IMG/VR virus record: IMGVR_UViG_3300047554_001015
Span: 1-57,832 of that record
Direction: 5' to 3' (one strand)
From: a virus
Length of the DNA stretch: 57,832 bases
This document shows positions 32,470-40,874 of the stretch, piece after piece. Made by a program: the position numbers and the translations under genes. The notes beneath the pieces were generated by a model. The model had not been told where the DNA came from. It did not search any database and was given only the letters and a program-made list of their open reading frames with translations. Each line of letters begins with the position of its first letter. Position 1 is the first letter of the stretch.

Positions 32470-32504
32470 GGGAGTGATTATGCGTTGCAAGTTGCCTTGA
32501 TGAC

Positions 32505-32819
32505 CTAAAGATTCATTACTTTTAGCAGGGCATTTGCTTTGTCAGTTACCTCAATCAGCTTCTGCCTAGACTCAGGGCTTCCATATGACAGCGTGGCATC
32601 TTCGTGCTGAGAGGAATACCCTGCACGACAGGAGATGCCCATTTCTTTGCAGATGGACAGGGCTAGGGTTACCTGCTCTAGTGTGGGGTAAAACTGGAGT
32701 CCACCCCCGGTGATGTTGCAGCGGATTCCCTCTGCGGAGAGGCGATCGTCAAGCGCTTTGGCTAGCGCGTAGGGTCCGGGTTCTGCAATGAATGTGTAAT
32801 AGTCTTGGTTTGTGGTCAT
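32505..32819 (-). CDS. Hypothetical protein (104 aa)
   Basis: Leader has a GCCCCTCC/AGGGGC hairpin and AAACGAAACC. The product (MTTNQDYYTFIAEPGPYALA...) alternates helix and strand like a small alpha-beta fold. No family is recognised. Third gene of the leftward group from the promoter at 33420-33449. Confidence 0.7.
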   Translation of the reverse strand: MTTNQDYYTFIAEPGPYALAKALDDRLSAEGIRCNITGGGLQFYPTLEQVTLALSICKEMGISCRAGYSSQHEDATLSYGSPESRQKLIEVTDKANALLKVMNL

Positions 32820-32878
32820 GTGTTTGTCCCATGTGGTTTCGTTTGTCTGTGGGTGCCCCTAAGGAGGGGCGGGGGAAG

Positions 32879-33076
32879 TTAGTCAGGCAGGCTTGGGGCT
32901 AGTCTCTCAATCAGTTCATTGAGCTGGCGGCACTGTAAGGCCAACACCGTCAGCGCTAGTTTTTGATCATCACTCAGAGATTCTCCCCCACGCAATCCCT
33001 GGGACTTGAGGACTGCCGCTTCGTTTTGCAGTTTATGCAGGGTCTTGGTCAGTTGGTCTAGTGTGTTTGAAAACAT
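32879..33076 (-). CDS. Small coiled-coil protein (65 aa)
   Basis: Helical throughout (MFSNTLDQLTKTLHKLQNEA, LALTVLALQCRQLNELIERL). The leader carries a GCCCCTC/GAGGGGC hairpin and AAACGAATCACC. No family is recognised. Confidence 0.65.
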   Translation of the reverse strand: MFSNTLDQLTKTLHKLQNEAAVLKSQGLRGGESLSDDQKLALTVLALQCRQLNELIERLAPSLPD

Positions 33077-33150
33077 GGTTAATTACCTTTTCACAGGTGA
33101 TTCGTTTGCTTATGGGTGCCCCTCGGAGAGAGGGGCCGGACTGTGGGGCG

Positions 33151-33375
33151 CTAGGCGACTCGCCGCAGTTCAGCAACGCCCCATTTGGTCCGCCATCCCA
33201 TGGAACCGAGCATGGCGGTGTCTTCGACGTACTCCACGGCCCCGCCCGTGGTTTGCGCCCAGCGGTTGAAGCGATCCCAGACCCCATTCATAAATTGATC
33301 CTCTTTGCGGCTGAAGAACTTTTGGCGGGGGGTGCCATCAACGTAGACTTGGTACTGAATCTTGGTAGCGGTCAT
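33151..33375 (-). CDS. Hypothetical protein (74 aa)
   Basis: ATG at 33375 follows GGAGGCTAGACAA. The basic, aromatic-rich product (MTATKIQYQVYVDGTPRQKF...) has no recognised family. First gene after the promoter at 33420-33449, with AAAACGAAG in its leader. Confidence 0.7.
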   Translation of the reverse strand: MTATKIQYQVYVDGTPRQKFFSRKEDQFMNGVWDRFNRWAQTTGGAVEYVEDTAMLGSMGWRTKWGVAELRRVA

Positions 33376-33419
33376 TTGTCTAGCCTCCTGTGGGGCGCTT
33401 CGTTTTCTTTGATGTAATC

Positions 33420-33449
33420 ATAGTAAGCTGTGCGGTGCTATGCTGTCAA
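33420..33449 (-). promoter_or_regulatory. Sigma-70 promoter of the dispersed family
   Basis: TTGACA (33444-33449), 18-bp spacer, TACTAT (33420-33425) on the minus strand. The sequence after the -10 (GATTACATCAAAGAAAACGA) is the same as at 43056-43085. Confidence 0.85.
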
Positions 33450-33464
33450 CACATTGGGCAAAAA

Positions 33465-33623
33465 TTATTCAGGCTGGACCAACTCAGTGCGAAACCAACG
33501 TGTGGGGCCACGGTCTAATTCCACAAGGGTGAGGGCAGCATAGGGATCCGGCTGGATTGCCCGGACTGTGCCTTTGCGGCCTGAGGGAAGTTTGCATCGG
33601 GTGCCAATAGGGAGGGGGGTCAT
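33465..33623 (-). CDS. Small SH3/KOW-like protein (52 aa)
   Basis: The frame MTPLPIGTRCKLPSGRKGTV, then a beta segment LTLVELDRGPTRWFRTELV, resembles the GTRCRVVTGTHFGKV...LVELE segment of the divergent 33662 gene. No ribosome site is evident, so it is only moderately supported. Its stop lies just before the promoter at 33420-33449. Confidence 0.45.
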   Translation of the reverse strand: MTPLPIGTRCKLPSGRKGTVRAIQPDPYAALTLVELDRGPTRWFRTELVQPE

Positions 33624-33661
33624 AGGGCTAGGATAGGGATAACGATTTGGTTGGCAGAAAA

Positions 33662-34411
33662 ATGGATCAGTTGGCCCTACATCTCCCGGCAGAGATTGCC
33701 CCCCCGGAACCGCTTGATAGGCTGGGGCAGCTTGAAAGCGAATTTCTCCAAAGCTTTGTTACCGCTGGCCTAGCCCTCAAAAAGATACGGGATGAGGGGC
33801 TATTTAGGGCAAGATACGGGGATTTCGATACCTATTGCCGGAGACGTTGGGGCATGGGCAAAACCTACCCTAATCGACTGATTAAAGCTGCACAAGTTTC
33901 AGAGGATTTGCGGGCTGGGGGAGTGGGAATACTTCCCACAAATGAGTTTCAATGTCGGCCATTAACCGATGCTGACCTAAATACTGAGGAGCGGCGGGTG
34001 GCATGGCTGGCCTCAATCCAGCAATCGGGGGGCAGTCCCACAGGTGAGCAGGTGCGGGCAACTGTGGAATGGATCCGCCAGTCCAGGGCAGTCTTGGCAC
34101 CGGGCACCCGATGCAGGGTGGTGACCGGGACGCATTTTGGCAAGGTTGCTGTGGTAACCGAGATTGAAGCGGGGGCAATCGCTTGGGCCGTGCCTGAAGA
34201 CTCTGAGGAGACCTACCCCTTTATGTTGGTGGAATTGGAACCCATTGCAGTTCCACCAACGCTGCCCCCCACCCTTGCCGCCAAGCCAAAGCCCACGCTA
34301 CGGCAACGGGTCAAAACTCTTGAGGAGACATTGCAGGAAATTGAGCAAGAGGTTGATTTGCCGCCAAACCTCAAGGAAAAGATCCACAGTTTGCTAGGGA
34401 AGCCGAAATGA
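33662..34411 (+). CDS. DNA-binding protein with C-terminal KOW-like segment (249 aa)
   Basis: The N-terminal half (AGLALKKIRDEGLFRARYGD, FDTYCRRRWGMGKTYPNRLI, RPLTDADLNTEERRVAW) follows a pattern common in cyanobacterial plasmid and phage proteins related to ParB/RepB-type DNA binders. A KOW-like barrel at about 145-195 and a coiled C-terminus follow. It may be a regulator at the head of the late operon. The downstream gene overlaps by ATGA. Confidence 0.6.
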   Translation: MDQLALHLPAEIAPPEPLDRLGQLESEFLQSFVTAGLALKKIRDEGLFRARYGDFDTYCRRRWGMGKTYPNRLIKAAQVSEDLRAGGVGILPTNEFQCRPLTDADLNTEERRVAWLASIQQSGGSPTGEQVRATVEWIRQSRAVLAPGTRCRVVTGTHFGKVAVVTEIEAGAIAWAVPEDSEETYPFMLVELEPIAVPPTLPPTLAAKPKPTLRQRVKTLEETLQEIEQEVDLPPNLKEKIHSLLGKPK

Positions 34412-34839
34412 GCGTTGCTGTCACCGTAAAAACTTACACCATGGAAATTTTACCCCGCCTCAATGGATCCAGCCTGTACCAAGGCGACCGGATCGACAAC
34501 TATCAAGCCATTCTTGTGGGGCGTTCTGCCTACCCAACGGGTCATCCCCTCAAAGCTGCCGGGTTTCTAACCGCTGGCTACACCACAACCTTTGTAGCCA
34601 AAACCAACCCAGCCCTGGCAGATGATGGCGTGGGGGTGATTGCTGCCACACTGACCCCGGTGGATGAGGACACCGCTAGTTTGCTGCTGTTGCCTGATGC
34701 CACAAGCGGGATTGAGTTTGGTTATAAATCCTCCCTGCTGTACCAGTATCAAATCCAGATTTCCGATGGAGCAGACAGCATCTATACTTTGGATTGGGGC
34801 ACGTTCCATTTGATCCGGGATGTTGCCTTGACACCTTGA
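34408..34839 (+). CDS. Small beta-sandwich virion protein (143 aa)
   Basis: GDRIDNYQAILV, a GYTTTFVAKTNPA strand pair, SLLLLPDATSGIEFGYKSSL and a YTLDWGTFHLIRDV end suggest a beta-sandwich like the small upper-baseplate or adaptor domains of tailed phages. The call rests on pattern and position before the tail genes. A terminator follows. Confidence 0.5.
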   Translation: MSVAVTVKTYTMEILPRLNGSSLYQGDRIDNYQAILVGRSAYPTGHPLKAAGFLTAGYTTTFVAKTNPALADDGVGVIAATLTPVDEDTASLLLLPDATSGIEFGYKSSLLYQYQIQISDGADSIYTLDWGTFHLIRDVALTP

Positions 34840-34858
34840 TTTTTAGCGACGAAATCGG

Positions 34859-34882
34859 CCCCTGTTTTGGCAGGGGTTTTTT
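34859..34882 (+). terminator. Rho-independent terminator, plus strand
   Basis: CCCCTG/CAGGGG hairpin followed by six T, separating the 33.7-34.8 kb genes from the tail operon. Confidence 0.85.
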
Positions 34883-34887
34883 GTTGG

Positions 34888-34896
34888 GGGAACCCT
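34888..34896 (+). promoter_or_regulatory. GGGAAC(C/T)CT late motif upstream of sheath operon
   Basis: GGGAACCCT followed by GAGAACAATAG, 26 bases before the GTG at 34923 and just past a terminator, so a new transcript should start here. Confidence 0.65.
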
Positions 34897-34922
34897 GAGA
34901 ACAATAGTAGTGGAGCGGGTCT

Positions 34923-35105
34923 GTGACTGAGTTTCTGTACCGTGGCAACCGTGCGCTAGTGGTGCGGGATGGCCTCAATCTCTTACTCCACAACGGGGGG
35001 CAGTTCACCCTCGATCCGAATTTACCGATTGTAAAAAGGCTCGTAAATTGCGGTTCCTTGCATCCAATCGGGCAAAAATCCAACATTTTAGGAGGTGGCT
35101 GTTAG
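34923..35105 (+). CDS. Small protein upstream of tail sheath (60 aa)
   Basis: GTG start; TAGTG overlap with the sheath gene. The size and position match the small DUF2635-type protein that precedes the sheath in Mu-like phages, although the sequence match is weak. Contains VRDGLNLLLHNGGQFTLDPN. Confidence 0.6.
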   Translation: MTEFLYRGNRALVVRDGLNLLLHNGGQFTLDPNLPIVKRLVNCGSLHPIGQKSNILGGGC

Positions 35106-36616
35106 TGGCTATTACTGGATTTTTCCACGGGGTAGAAACCCGATATATCGATAACGTCCCCCGCAGTGTTCAGGTTGTTCCCAGCGCGATTATCTTCCTT
35201 GTGGGATCCGCCCCCACATACAAGGCAGTCAGCCCTCAGGCAATCAATGACCCGATCCGCTGCCAGAATGATGTCGAGGATTCCAACTATTTTGGGGCCA
35301 AAACCCCAGGCTTTACGATTCCCTATGCCCTGGATATTCTACGGGATTATGGCGCGGGCACTGTGGAAGTGGTCAACGTTTGGGATCCAGCCGTTCATAA
35401 AACCCAGGCTGAAGACATTGACTACACCCTTCCCACGACTGGGCTAAATGCTGACAAAATCCAGTTGGTCCGGGTCACCGGGACAGCCCCTAGTCAAGTC
35501 AAAACCACGATCGCCGCTGAAGGGTTGACAGGCACGACAACGGTAACCGGCAACGGTGGAACCCCCACCTATGTTCTCAATACTGACTACACCCTCAACA
35601 CCACAACGGGGGAGATTGAGCGGGTTGTTGGCGGGGCCATCAGTGCTGGCGCAACCCTAGAGGTTACCTATACCTACGCCGATCCTGACACGGTGGATGC
35701 CGCCGATATTATCGGGACCGTGGTAGACAGCGATCGCACTGGGCTTCAGGCTTGCCTGGATGTCTACCCCCTACGCGGCTACAAACCCAAGATTTTGATT
35801 GCGCCCTGGTTTGCTGACCAGGATGCCGTCTCTGTGGAACTGATTGCCAAGGCTGACAAACTCAATGCCTACGTTGCACTGGATGCTCCGGTAGCAGCAA
35901 CGCGGGATGAGGCGATCGCCGGTCGCAACGGCACGGCCCCTGTCGCTAACTTTGACACCAGCAATCGCCGCACGGTCTTGTGCTTCCCCCACATGACCAA
36001 TTCCGATGGGGTGCTGATTCCGGCATCGGTGCATTTTGCCGGGGTGGTAGCCTACACGGATCGACAGTTTGGTTATTGGTGGTCTCCCTCCAACAAAGAG
36101 ATCAAAAACGCCACTGAGGCAGAGCTGCGGTTGACCGCAGATTTTACCGATGAGACCTCAGACCTGAACGTCCTCAACTCTGTGGGAATTTGGTCCCCTG
36201 CCTACCGGGACTTTGGCACGGGCTACCGGGCATGGGGGAACCGTTCCGCCCGATTCCCTTCTGACTCCGATGTCACCACATTCATTTGTATTGGCCGGAA
36301 TCTGGATATTACCCTTGAGTCGGCTCAGCGGGCTTGTTTGCCTTTTGTCGATCGCCCGATTAACGATGCCCTGATTGATGTGGTACTGGAGACCCTCAAC
36401 GGCTTTGTGCGGGAACGGGTTCTTGAGGGAGCCATGTTTGAAGGAAGCCGATTTTTCTACAGCCAAGCCCGTAACCCGGTGACCCAATTGGCGGCTGGGA
36501 AAATCGTGTTTTCCTACGAGTTTGGGATGCCTACCCCCGCAGAGTGGATCATTCTTGAGGGGACTATCGACATCAACCTGTTTGCTCAGCTTGGCGCTTC
36601 TTTGGAGGTTCAGTAA
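35105..36616 (+). CDS. Contractile tail sheath protein
   Basis: Product of 503 residues from the GTG at 35105 (AGGAGG ten bases upstream). FFHGVETRYIDN begins the family N-terminus, VVNVWDPAVH and DYTLPTTGLNAD follow, and an extra domain at about 130-210 is inserted. The conserved C-terminus has TLNGFVRERVLEGAMFEGSR and a YEFGMPTPAEWIILEG end. It forms the contractile sheath around the tube. Longer than P2 FI (396 aa). Confidence 0.92.
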   Translation: MAITGFFHGVETRYIDNVPRSVQVVPSAIIFLVGSAPTYKAVSPQAINDPIRCQNDVEDSNYFGAKTPGFTIPYALDILRDYGAGTVEVVNVWDPAVHKTQAEDIDYTLPTTGLNADKIQLVRVTGTAPSQVKTTIAAEGLTGTTTVTGNGGTPTYVLNTDYTLNTTTGEIERVVGGAISAGATLEVTYTYADPDTVDAADIIGTVVDSDRTGLQACLDVYPLRGYKPKILIAPWFADQDAVSVELIAKADKLNAYVALDAPVAATRDEAIAGRNGTAPVANFDTSNRRTVLCFPHMTNSDGVLIPASVHFAGVVAYTDRQFGYWWSPSNKEIKNATEAELRLTADFTDETSDLNVLNSVGIWSPAYRDFGTGYRAWGNRSARFPSDSDVTTFICIGRNLDITLESAQRACLPFVDRPINDALIDVVLETLNGFVRERVLEGAMFEGSRFFYSQARNPVTQLAAGKIVFSYEFGMPTPAEWIILEGTIDINLFAQLGASLEVQ

Positions 36617-36620
36617 GTAA

Positions 36621-37136
36621 ATGACATTATCCTATGCTCTCGAAAACGCCACGGTTTGGCTCAATGGCAATACCTTGGCTGGGCACGTTTCTGAAATTGA
36701 ACTGCCCGAATTGAATTTTCAAACCATTGACCGGGAAGCGCTGGGCGATATTGGGATCCTCCAGTTGCCCACACGATTAGAGGAATTGGAGTGTACGCTA
36801 ACCTGGACCGACTGGAATCCAGAACTAGCGATCGCCGCTTGCAACCCGTGGGCTGTGGCCAAGATCCAAGTGCGGGGCAACGTGGCAGAACATTCCCCAC
36901 AAGGGAAGGTTGCCGATTCCCTCCTGAAGGTTGACATCACGGGCCGGTTCCTGCAAAACCAGTTAGGGACCATTTCCCCCAATGAAGCCCTTGAGGTTGA
37001 AACCATGATGTCTTGCATTTACGTGAAGCAAACCTGGAAAGGTGCCACAATCTTGGAAGTCGATATTCAAACCCCAACCTACCGGGTCAACGGGGTCGAT
37101 CGACTTGAGGCAATGCGTGCAAATATGGGCCGATAA
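36621..37136 (+). CDS. Tail tube protein (P2 FII-like)
   Basis: Product of 171 residues, right size for FII. NATVWLNGNTLAGHVSEIEL and the C-terminal KGATILEVDIQTPTYRVNGV, then DRLEAMRANMG, are family blocks. It polymerises inside the sheath. It follows the sheath by four bases, as in P2. Confidence 0.88.
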   Translation: MTLSYALENATVWLNGNTLAGHVSEIELPELNFQTIDREALGDIGILQLPTRLEELECTLTWTDWNPELAIAACNPWAVAKIQVRGNVAEHSPQGKVADSLLKVDITGRFLQNQLGTISPNEALEVETMMSCIYVKQTWKGATILEVDIQTPTYRVNGVDRLEAMRANMGR

Positions 37137-37139
37137 TCC

Positions 37140-37406
37140 ATGGAATCTATTCAATTGCCCTCTGGGCTGGCAGTACGTCGCAAAACCCTAACGGGTCGGC
37201 AATTCTTCAAATTTCAAGCGATGGCGGCAAAAAACACCGCTGATGCTGGGGAGTGGTTCATCCTGAACGCCTTTGAGTGGGAGGATGGATCGCCCATTGT
37301 CACCGACGATCTGGATGAGGGTGGGAACCTGAGTTTTGATGATGTTTTGTTCCTTAACAAAATCAGCACCCAAACTTTTACCCCCTCCCGTCCCCCAGAG
37401 ACATAA
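37140..37406 (+). CDS. Tail assembly chaperone E (P2 gpE-like)
   Basis: Product of 88 residues between tube and tape measure, the standard chaperone position. It begins MESIQLPSGLAVRRKTLTGR and holds an acidic second half. A -1 shift near the ACCCCCT run (37380-37386) would extend it into the 37385-37561 frame. Confidence 0.75.
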   Translation: MESIQLPSGLAVRRKTLTGRQFFKFQAMAAKNTADAGEWFILNAFEWEDGSPIVTDDLDEGGNLSFDDVLFLNKISTQTFTPSRPPET

Positions 37407-37561
37407 TCATTCTCAGCAAAGAGACCGGATGGGGGGCCGCAGATTTATTTGATCTGGATTGGCATGAGATCCGGTTTTGGGTTGAGGAAGTCAAAGCCCT
37501 GCAACGGGACAGGGTGAAAGCTGAGCGACAGGCACAAAAACAACAAAGGAGGAAACGCTAG
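37385..37561 (+). CDS. E' extension reached by probable -1 frameshift
   Basis: The -1 frame continues PLPSPRDIIILSKETGWGAA and has no good start of its own. It includes DLFDLDWHEIRFWVEEVKAL and ends in a basic tail with QKQQRRKR. Its TAG overlaps the tape measure GTG (TAGTG), with AGGAGG inside the extension. The E plus E' product would coat the tape measure during tail assembly. Confidence 0.7.
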   Translation, partial: LPSPRDIIILSKETGWGAADLFDLDWHEIRFWVEEVKALQRDRVKAERQAQKQQRRKR

Positions 37562-39882
37562 TGGCTGATACTTCAATGGAAATTTTAATTTCAGTTGCGG
37601 ATCAGGCTAGCGGTCCTCTCAGAAGCATCATGCAGGGCGTTGACGATATCCAAGGGGCCGGTAGGCGACTTCAGGATGTTGGTGGCGCTCTGTTTGGCGT
37701 TGGGGCGGGAATCGCTGCGGTTTCTGCCCCTTTTGTTCTGGCTGGGGTGGATGCGGTCAGAACCGCCGCAGATGTCGAGGAGGCCACTGCCAACTTCAGC
37801 AAGGCCAGCAACATTGCTGGGGAAGAGCTTGACGAAATGCGGGACAAGTTCATGGCGCTTTCAAGGGAAATTCCCTTAACCGCTGTGGAATTGCTCACCA
37901 TTGGGACGGAACTTTCAAAAATGGGCATTGCAGGGGAGGAGTCGATCCTGCAAACCACAGAACTGGTTTCTCAAATGTCCACAGCATTTGATATTAGCGC
38001 TGAAGATGCGGGGACCGCTGTGGGCAAGCTGGCGGCTAGTTTTGGGATGATCGAGGATGGGATCCCAGACCTTGGACGGCTTGAGGCTTTTGCCAACGTA
38101 GTCAACAACCTTGGCGACAGCATGGCTGTGACCGAATCGGAGATCCTGAACTTTGTGCAACGGGCCAGTGCTCTGACCGGGTTTGGGATTGACGAAAACG
38201 AACTGGCTGCATTTGGCGCAACCATGATCGAGTTGGGTTTGGCCCCTGAGGTTGCGGCGCGGGCATTCAATACCTTTGGCAGCGTGGTAGCCAATGCAAC
38301 CAAGGCGACCCCCAAAGCACAGGCAGCTTTTGAAGATTTGGGATTTTCCGTTGAGGAGCTTCAGGCCCGGATGGCGGCGGGGGAAGGCACTGAAGTGATG
38401 ACGGAATTATTCAACGCTGTGGCGGCTGAAGGTCCGGCAGCACTGGGGATTTTCACCGATATTGTGGGGGTTGGCTTTGCGGATGAATTGACCCGAATCG
38501 CCGGTTCCGCTGAAGGGGTAGGCAAGGGATTCCAATTTATGGAGGAATCCCTTGCGGGGGGCGGTTCCACATTGGAACAAAACGCCGAAATTATGGGCGG
38601 GACGTTTAATGCTGAAGTCAAAAAACTGGCCAACGCATTTGATGAGCTAAAGGTCAAACTGACTGACACGGGATTCCTGGATGGGATAGCGGGAATCGTC
38701 ACAGGACTGACCGGGCTAATCAATAGAATCAATGACTTGCATCCGGCCATCCTTGGAACAATCACGGTGATCGGGGCGCTAGGGGCCGGACTTGCTGCGG
38801 TTGTTGGGGGTGGTCTTGCATTATTGGGGGCGTTGGCCACAGCGGCGGGAACAGTGATCCAAGTTTTTGGCGCGGGCGGGGTGTTGGCATTTATGACCCC
38901 TACACTACTCAGTATTGCCGCTGCTATCAAGGCCGCAGCAATCGCGGCAACTTCATTTGCTGCAACCTTTGTGGGATTGTTTGCTGCCCTGGCTGCTATC
39001 CCGGTTGTGATTTTCAACATTGGGGCCGCAGCCCAAGGCATGACCCTGACATTCCAAGATTTCTTCAACGTGATTGGCAATGCCCTGATGACGCTGCCCC
39101 AAAACCTAGCAGCATTACCAGCGGCGATCGCGGTCCTGATTGGCCAGTTGGTGGTCTCGGTTACCACAGGGATTGCTCAGATGGTGGCGGCTGTGGCTAT
39201 GCCAATCACGATGATGGTGGCCAATATCTCAATGGGTATCACGATGATGATTGCGCGGGTCAGCATGGGCTTTGCTCAGATGGTGGCTGCCATTTCTGTG
39301 GCGATCGCTCAGATGGTGGTTGCCATGGCTACCGGCATTGCTCAGATGGTGGCCCGGATGGTGAGCGGTGCGGCCCAAATGGTTTCCGCCATTGTTTCAG
39401 CCGGTGCCCAAATGGTTGCTGCGGTTTCCAGTCTGGGGGCGCAATTTTTCGCGGCGGGGGCAAATATTATCAGCAGCCTAGTTTCGGGCATCCGGTCCAA
39501 AATTGGGGAAGCTCAAGCGGCGATCGCTTCGGTTGCATCAACAATCCGGGGGGCGTTGCCCTTTAGCCCTCCCAAGTGGGGACCGCTATCGGACATCATG
39601 GAGGCTGGCCCCAATATTGTGGGGTCAATTGCCTCAGGTATCACTCCCGGCCCGATCGCCGCAGCCATGCGCAACGCTCTCACCCCAGCTCAATCCCAGC
39701 TTTCCACAACCACAGGCGGGGGTTCCACAGGAGGGGGCGGGGCCATTTCGATTAACTTTGCCCCGGTCATCAATGCAGGGGCGGGGGCAGATGTGGGAGC
39801 CATCCGGGAAGTGCTAGAGCAGCAGGTGGAGCAAATTTTGCAGCAAATCCAGCAAAATCAACGGAGAGTCAGCTATGGCTAA
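37561..39882 (+). CDS. Tail tape measure protein (TP901 type)
   Basis: Product of 773 residues. The N-terminus DQASGPLRSIMQGVDDIQGA and the conserved core GEELDEMRDKFMALSREIPL followed by EDAGTAVGKLAASFGM are TP901 blocks. A hydrophobic zone covers about 400-500, and at about 535-620 a loose 10-12-residue repeat built on AQMV(A/V)AM appears. At the usual 1.5 angstrom per residue it predicts a tail near 115 nm. Confidence 0.92.
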   Translation: MADTSMEILISVADQASGPLRSIMQGVDDIQGAGRRLQDVGGALFGVGAGIAAVSAPFVLAGVDAVRTAADVEEATANFSKASNIAGEELDEMRDKFMALSREIPLTAVELLTIGTELSKMGIAGEESILQTTELVSQMSTAFDISAEDAGTAVGKLAASFGMIEDGIPDLGRLEAFANVVNNLGDSMAVTESEILNFVQRASALTGFGIDENELAAFGATMIELGLAPEVAARAFNTFGSVVANATKATPKAQAAFEDLGFSVEELQARMAAGEGTEVMTELFNAVAAEGPAALGIFTDIVGVGFADELTRIAGSAEGVGKGFQFMEESLAGGGSTLEQNAEIMGGTFNAEVKKLANAFDELKVKLTDTGFLDGIAGIVTGLTGLINRINDLHPAILGTITVIGALGAGLAAVVGGGLALLGALATAAGTVIQVFGAGGVLAFMTPTLLSIAAAIKAAAIAATSFAATFVGLFAALAAIPVVIFNIGAAAQGMTLTFQDFFNVIGNALMTLPQNLAALPAAIAVLIGQLVVSVTTGIAQMVAAVAMPITMMVANISMGITMMIARVSMGFAQMVAAISVAIAQMVVAMATGIAQMVARMVSGAAQMVSAIVSAGAQMVAAVSSLGAQFFAAGANIISSLVSGIRSKIGEAQAAIASVASTIRGALPFSPPKWGPLSDIMEAGPNIVGSIASGITPGPIAAAMRNALTPAQSQLSTTTGGGSTGGGGAISINFAPVINAGAGADVGAIREVLEQQVEQILQQIQQNQRRVSYG

Positions 39883-40033
39883 AAGTTTCAAAGTCGATTG
39901 TCCCCACAAGCTCTGTGACGGGGTGATTCCGGTTCACATCAAGGATGAGTCTGGGGTCTATTGGTGCAAATGCCACGGGATCCAAGTGCGACTCCGGTGG
40001 GTGGACGGCAAACCACAGTTAAGCCAGGTCTGA
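39875..40033 (+). CDS. Small zinc-ribbon-like protein (52 aa)
   Basis: ATG at 39875 overlaps the tape measure end by eight bases. Cys at about 9, 14, 31 and 33 (DCPHKLC and WCKCHG) could bind zinc. No family is recognised. Last gene of this operon segment. Confidence 0.6.
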   Translation: MAKSFKVDCPHKLCDGVIPVHIKDESGVYWCKCHGIQVRLRWVDGKPQLSQV

Positions 40034-40042
40034 CAATGCCAC

Positions 40043-40074
40043 AAAAAAGCCCCACGTCACTCGCTGCCGTGGGG
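40043..40074 (-). terminator. Rho-independent terminator, minus strand
   Basis: CCCCACG/CGTGGGG hairpin followed on the minus strand by a T run, ending the 40848-40109 pair. Confidence 0.75.
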
Positions 40075-40108
40075 TTAAATGTCTCAGAAAGATTGCTTTG
40101 ATTCTAGC

Positions 40109-40456
40109 CTAATCCCATCCCATATCATCCGCACAGAGCAGGGCAGAATCATCCACCCGTGAAGGTGCGGCCCCAGCCCTGACCATTTTATTGATGCACC
40201 GCCACAGTCGGACGGTTTTGATATTGCGGCCCACCCCCTGGGATTGGGGCTGAGTTTCCGCCATGATTAAGCCAGTTGCCCGCAGTTGCTGCCAGGGGTT
40301 CAGTTCTTGCCAGTCTGCCACGGTCGCAGTAGGGGGCAAGGGTGTAAGGGGCGGGGGAGATGTGATCAGACTGTAGGCAGACCAGGCAAGGAAAAGCCCC
40401 GCCATGGTTTTGATAATGCGATCGGCAATTTGTTCTTGGGTTGGGGGAGTTTTCAT
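40109..40456 (-). CDS. Hypothetical protein with one membrane segment (115 aa)
   Basis: MAGLFLAWSAYSLITS near the N-terminus is a likely membrane segment or signal, followed by a Pro-rich linker and a basic domain with three Cys. No family is recognised. It overlaps the nuclease gene by ATGA. With no lysis gene found, a lysis role cannot be excluded. Confidence 0.6.
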   Translation of the reverse strand: MKTPPTQEQIADRIIKTMAGLFLAWSAYSLITSPPPLTPLPPTATVADWQELNPWQQLRATGLIMAETQPQSQGVGRNIKTVRLWRCINKMVRAGAAPSRVDDSALLCADDMGWD

Positions 40457-40848
40457 TTTGCTAATAATTTGGTTCTCGCCTCAATAATAGCGGCAACTTG
40501 CCTTAAACTCTCCTCAGTAATCTGCTGTGGGGCCAGAAAAACCGTTAGCCACCCCTGAAGGGCAGCAAGCCTCGATTTTTCGTAATCTCTCAGCAGTCCC
40601 GGCCCGGAGCCATGCCCCCCCGGCCTACGCCTGCCATCTTTGCCCCTTACCCCATAGACCGCACCATTGATCTCGATCGCGGTTTGGGATGGGAAGTGGG
40701 CAAAGTCAAATCTAAAACGGCGTTTGGGGATGAGCTTAACCTGGGTTACCAAATCCACAGAGGGAAATAGATCGACCCATTGCTGAGCAAAATCCATTTC
40801 GGCGCTACTATCTATCTCCGATGCGTCAATCTCTTTGTTTCTCGCCAT
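40453..40848 (-). CDS. PD-(D/E)XK-type endonuclease (probable)
   Basis: Product of 131 residues. The core RRFRFDFAHFPSQTAIEING has the D...E-x-N catalytic pattern, followed by a Gly/Arg-rich GKDGRRRPGGHGSG loop and LLRDYEKSRLAALQGWLTVF, typical of small phage nucleases that resolve or trim DNA. Start at 40848, three codons in from the first ATG. Confidence 0.65.
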   Translation of the reverse strand: MARNKEIDASEIDSSAEMDFAQQWVDLFPSVDLVTQVKLIPKRRFRFDFAHFPSQTAIEINGAVYGVRGKDGRRRPGGHGSGPGLLRDYEKSRLAALQGWLTVFLAPQQITEESLRQVAAIIEARTKLLAK

Positions 40849-40874
40849 AATCCACACGAAAACTCATTTCTATT

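Noticed and set aside
38361-39167. 268-codon open frame on the minus strand
   Set aside because: It lies wholly within the tape measure gene in the opposite sense and its Ala/Pro/Thr composition is what the repeat-rich + gene produces in reverse. No ribosome site or family match.
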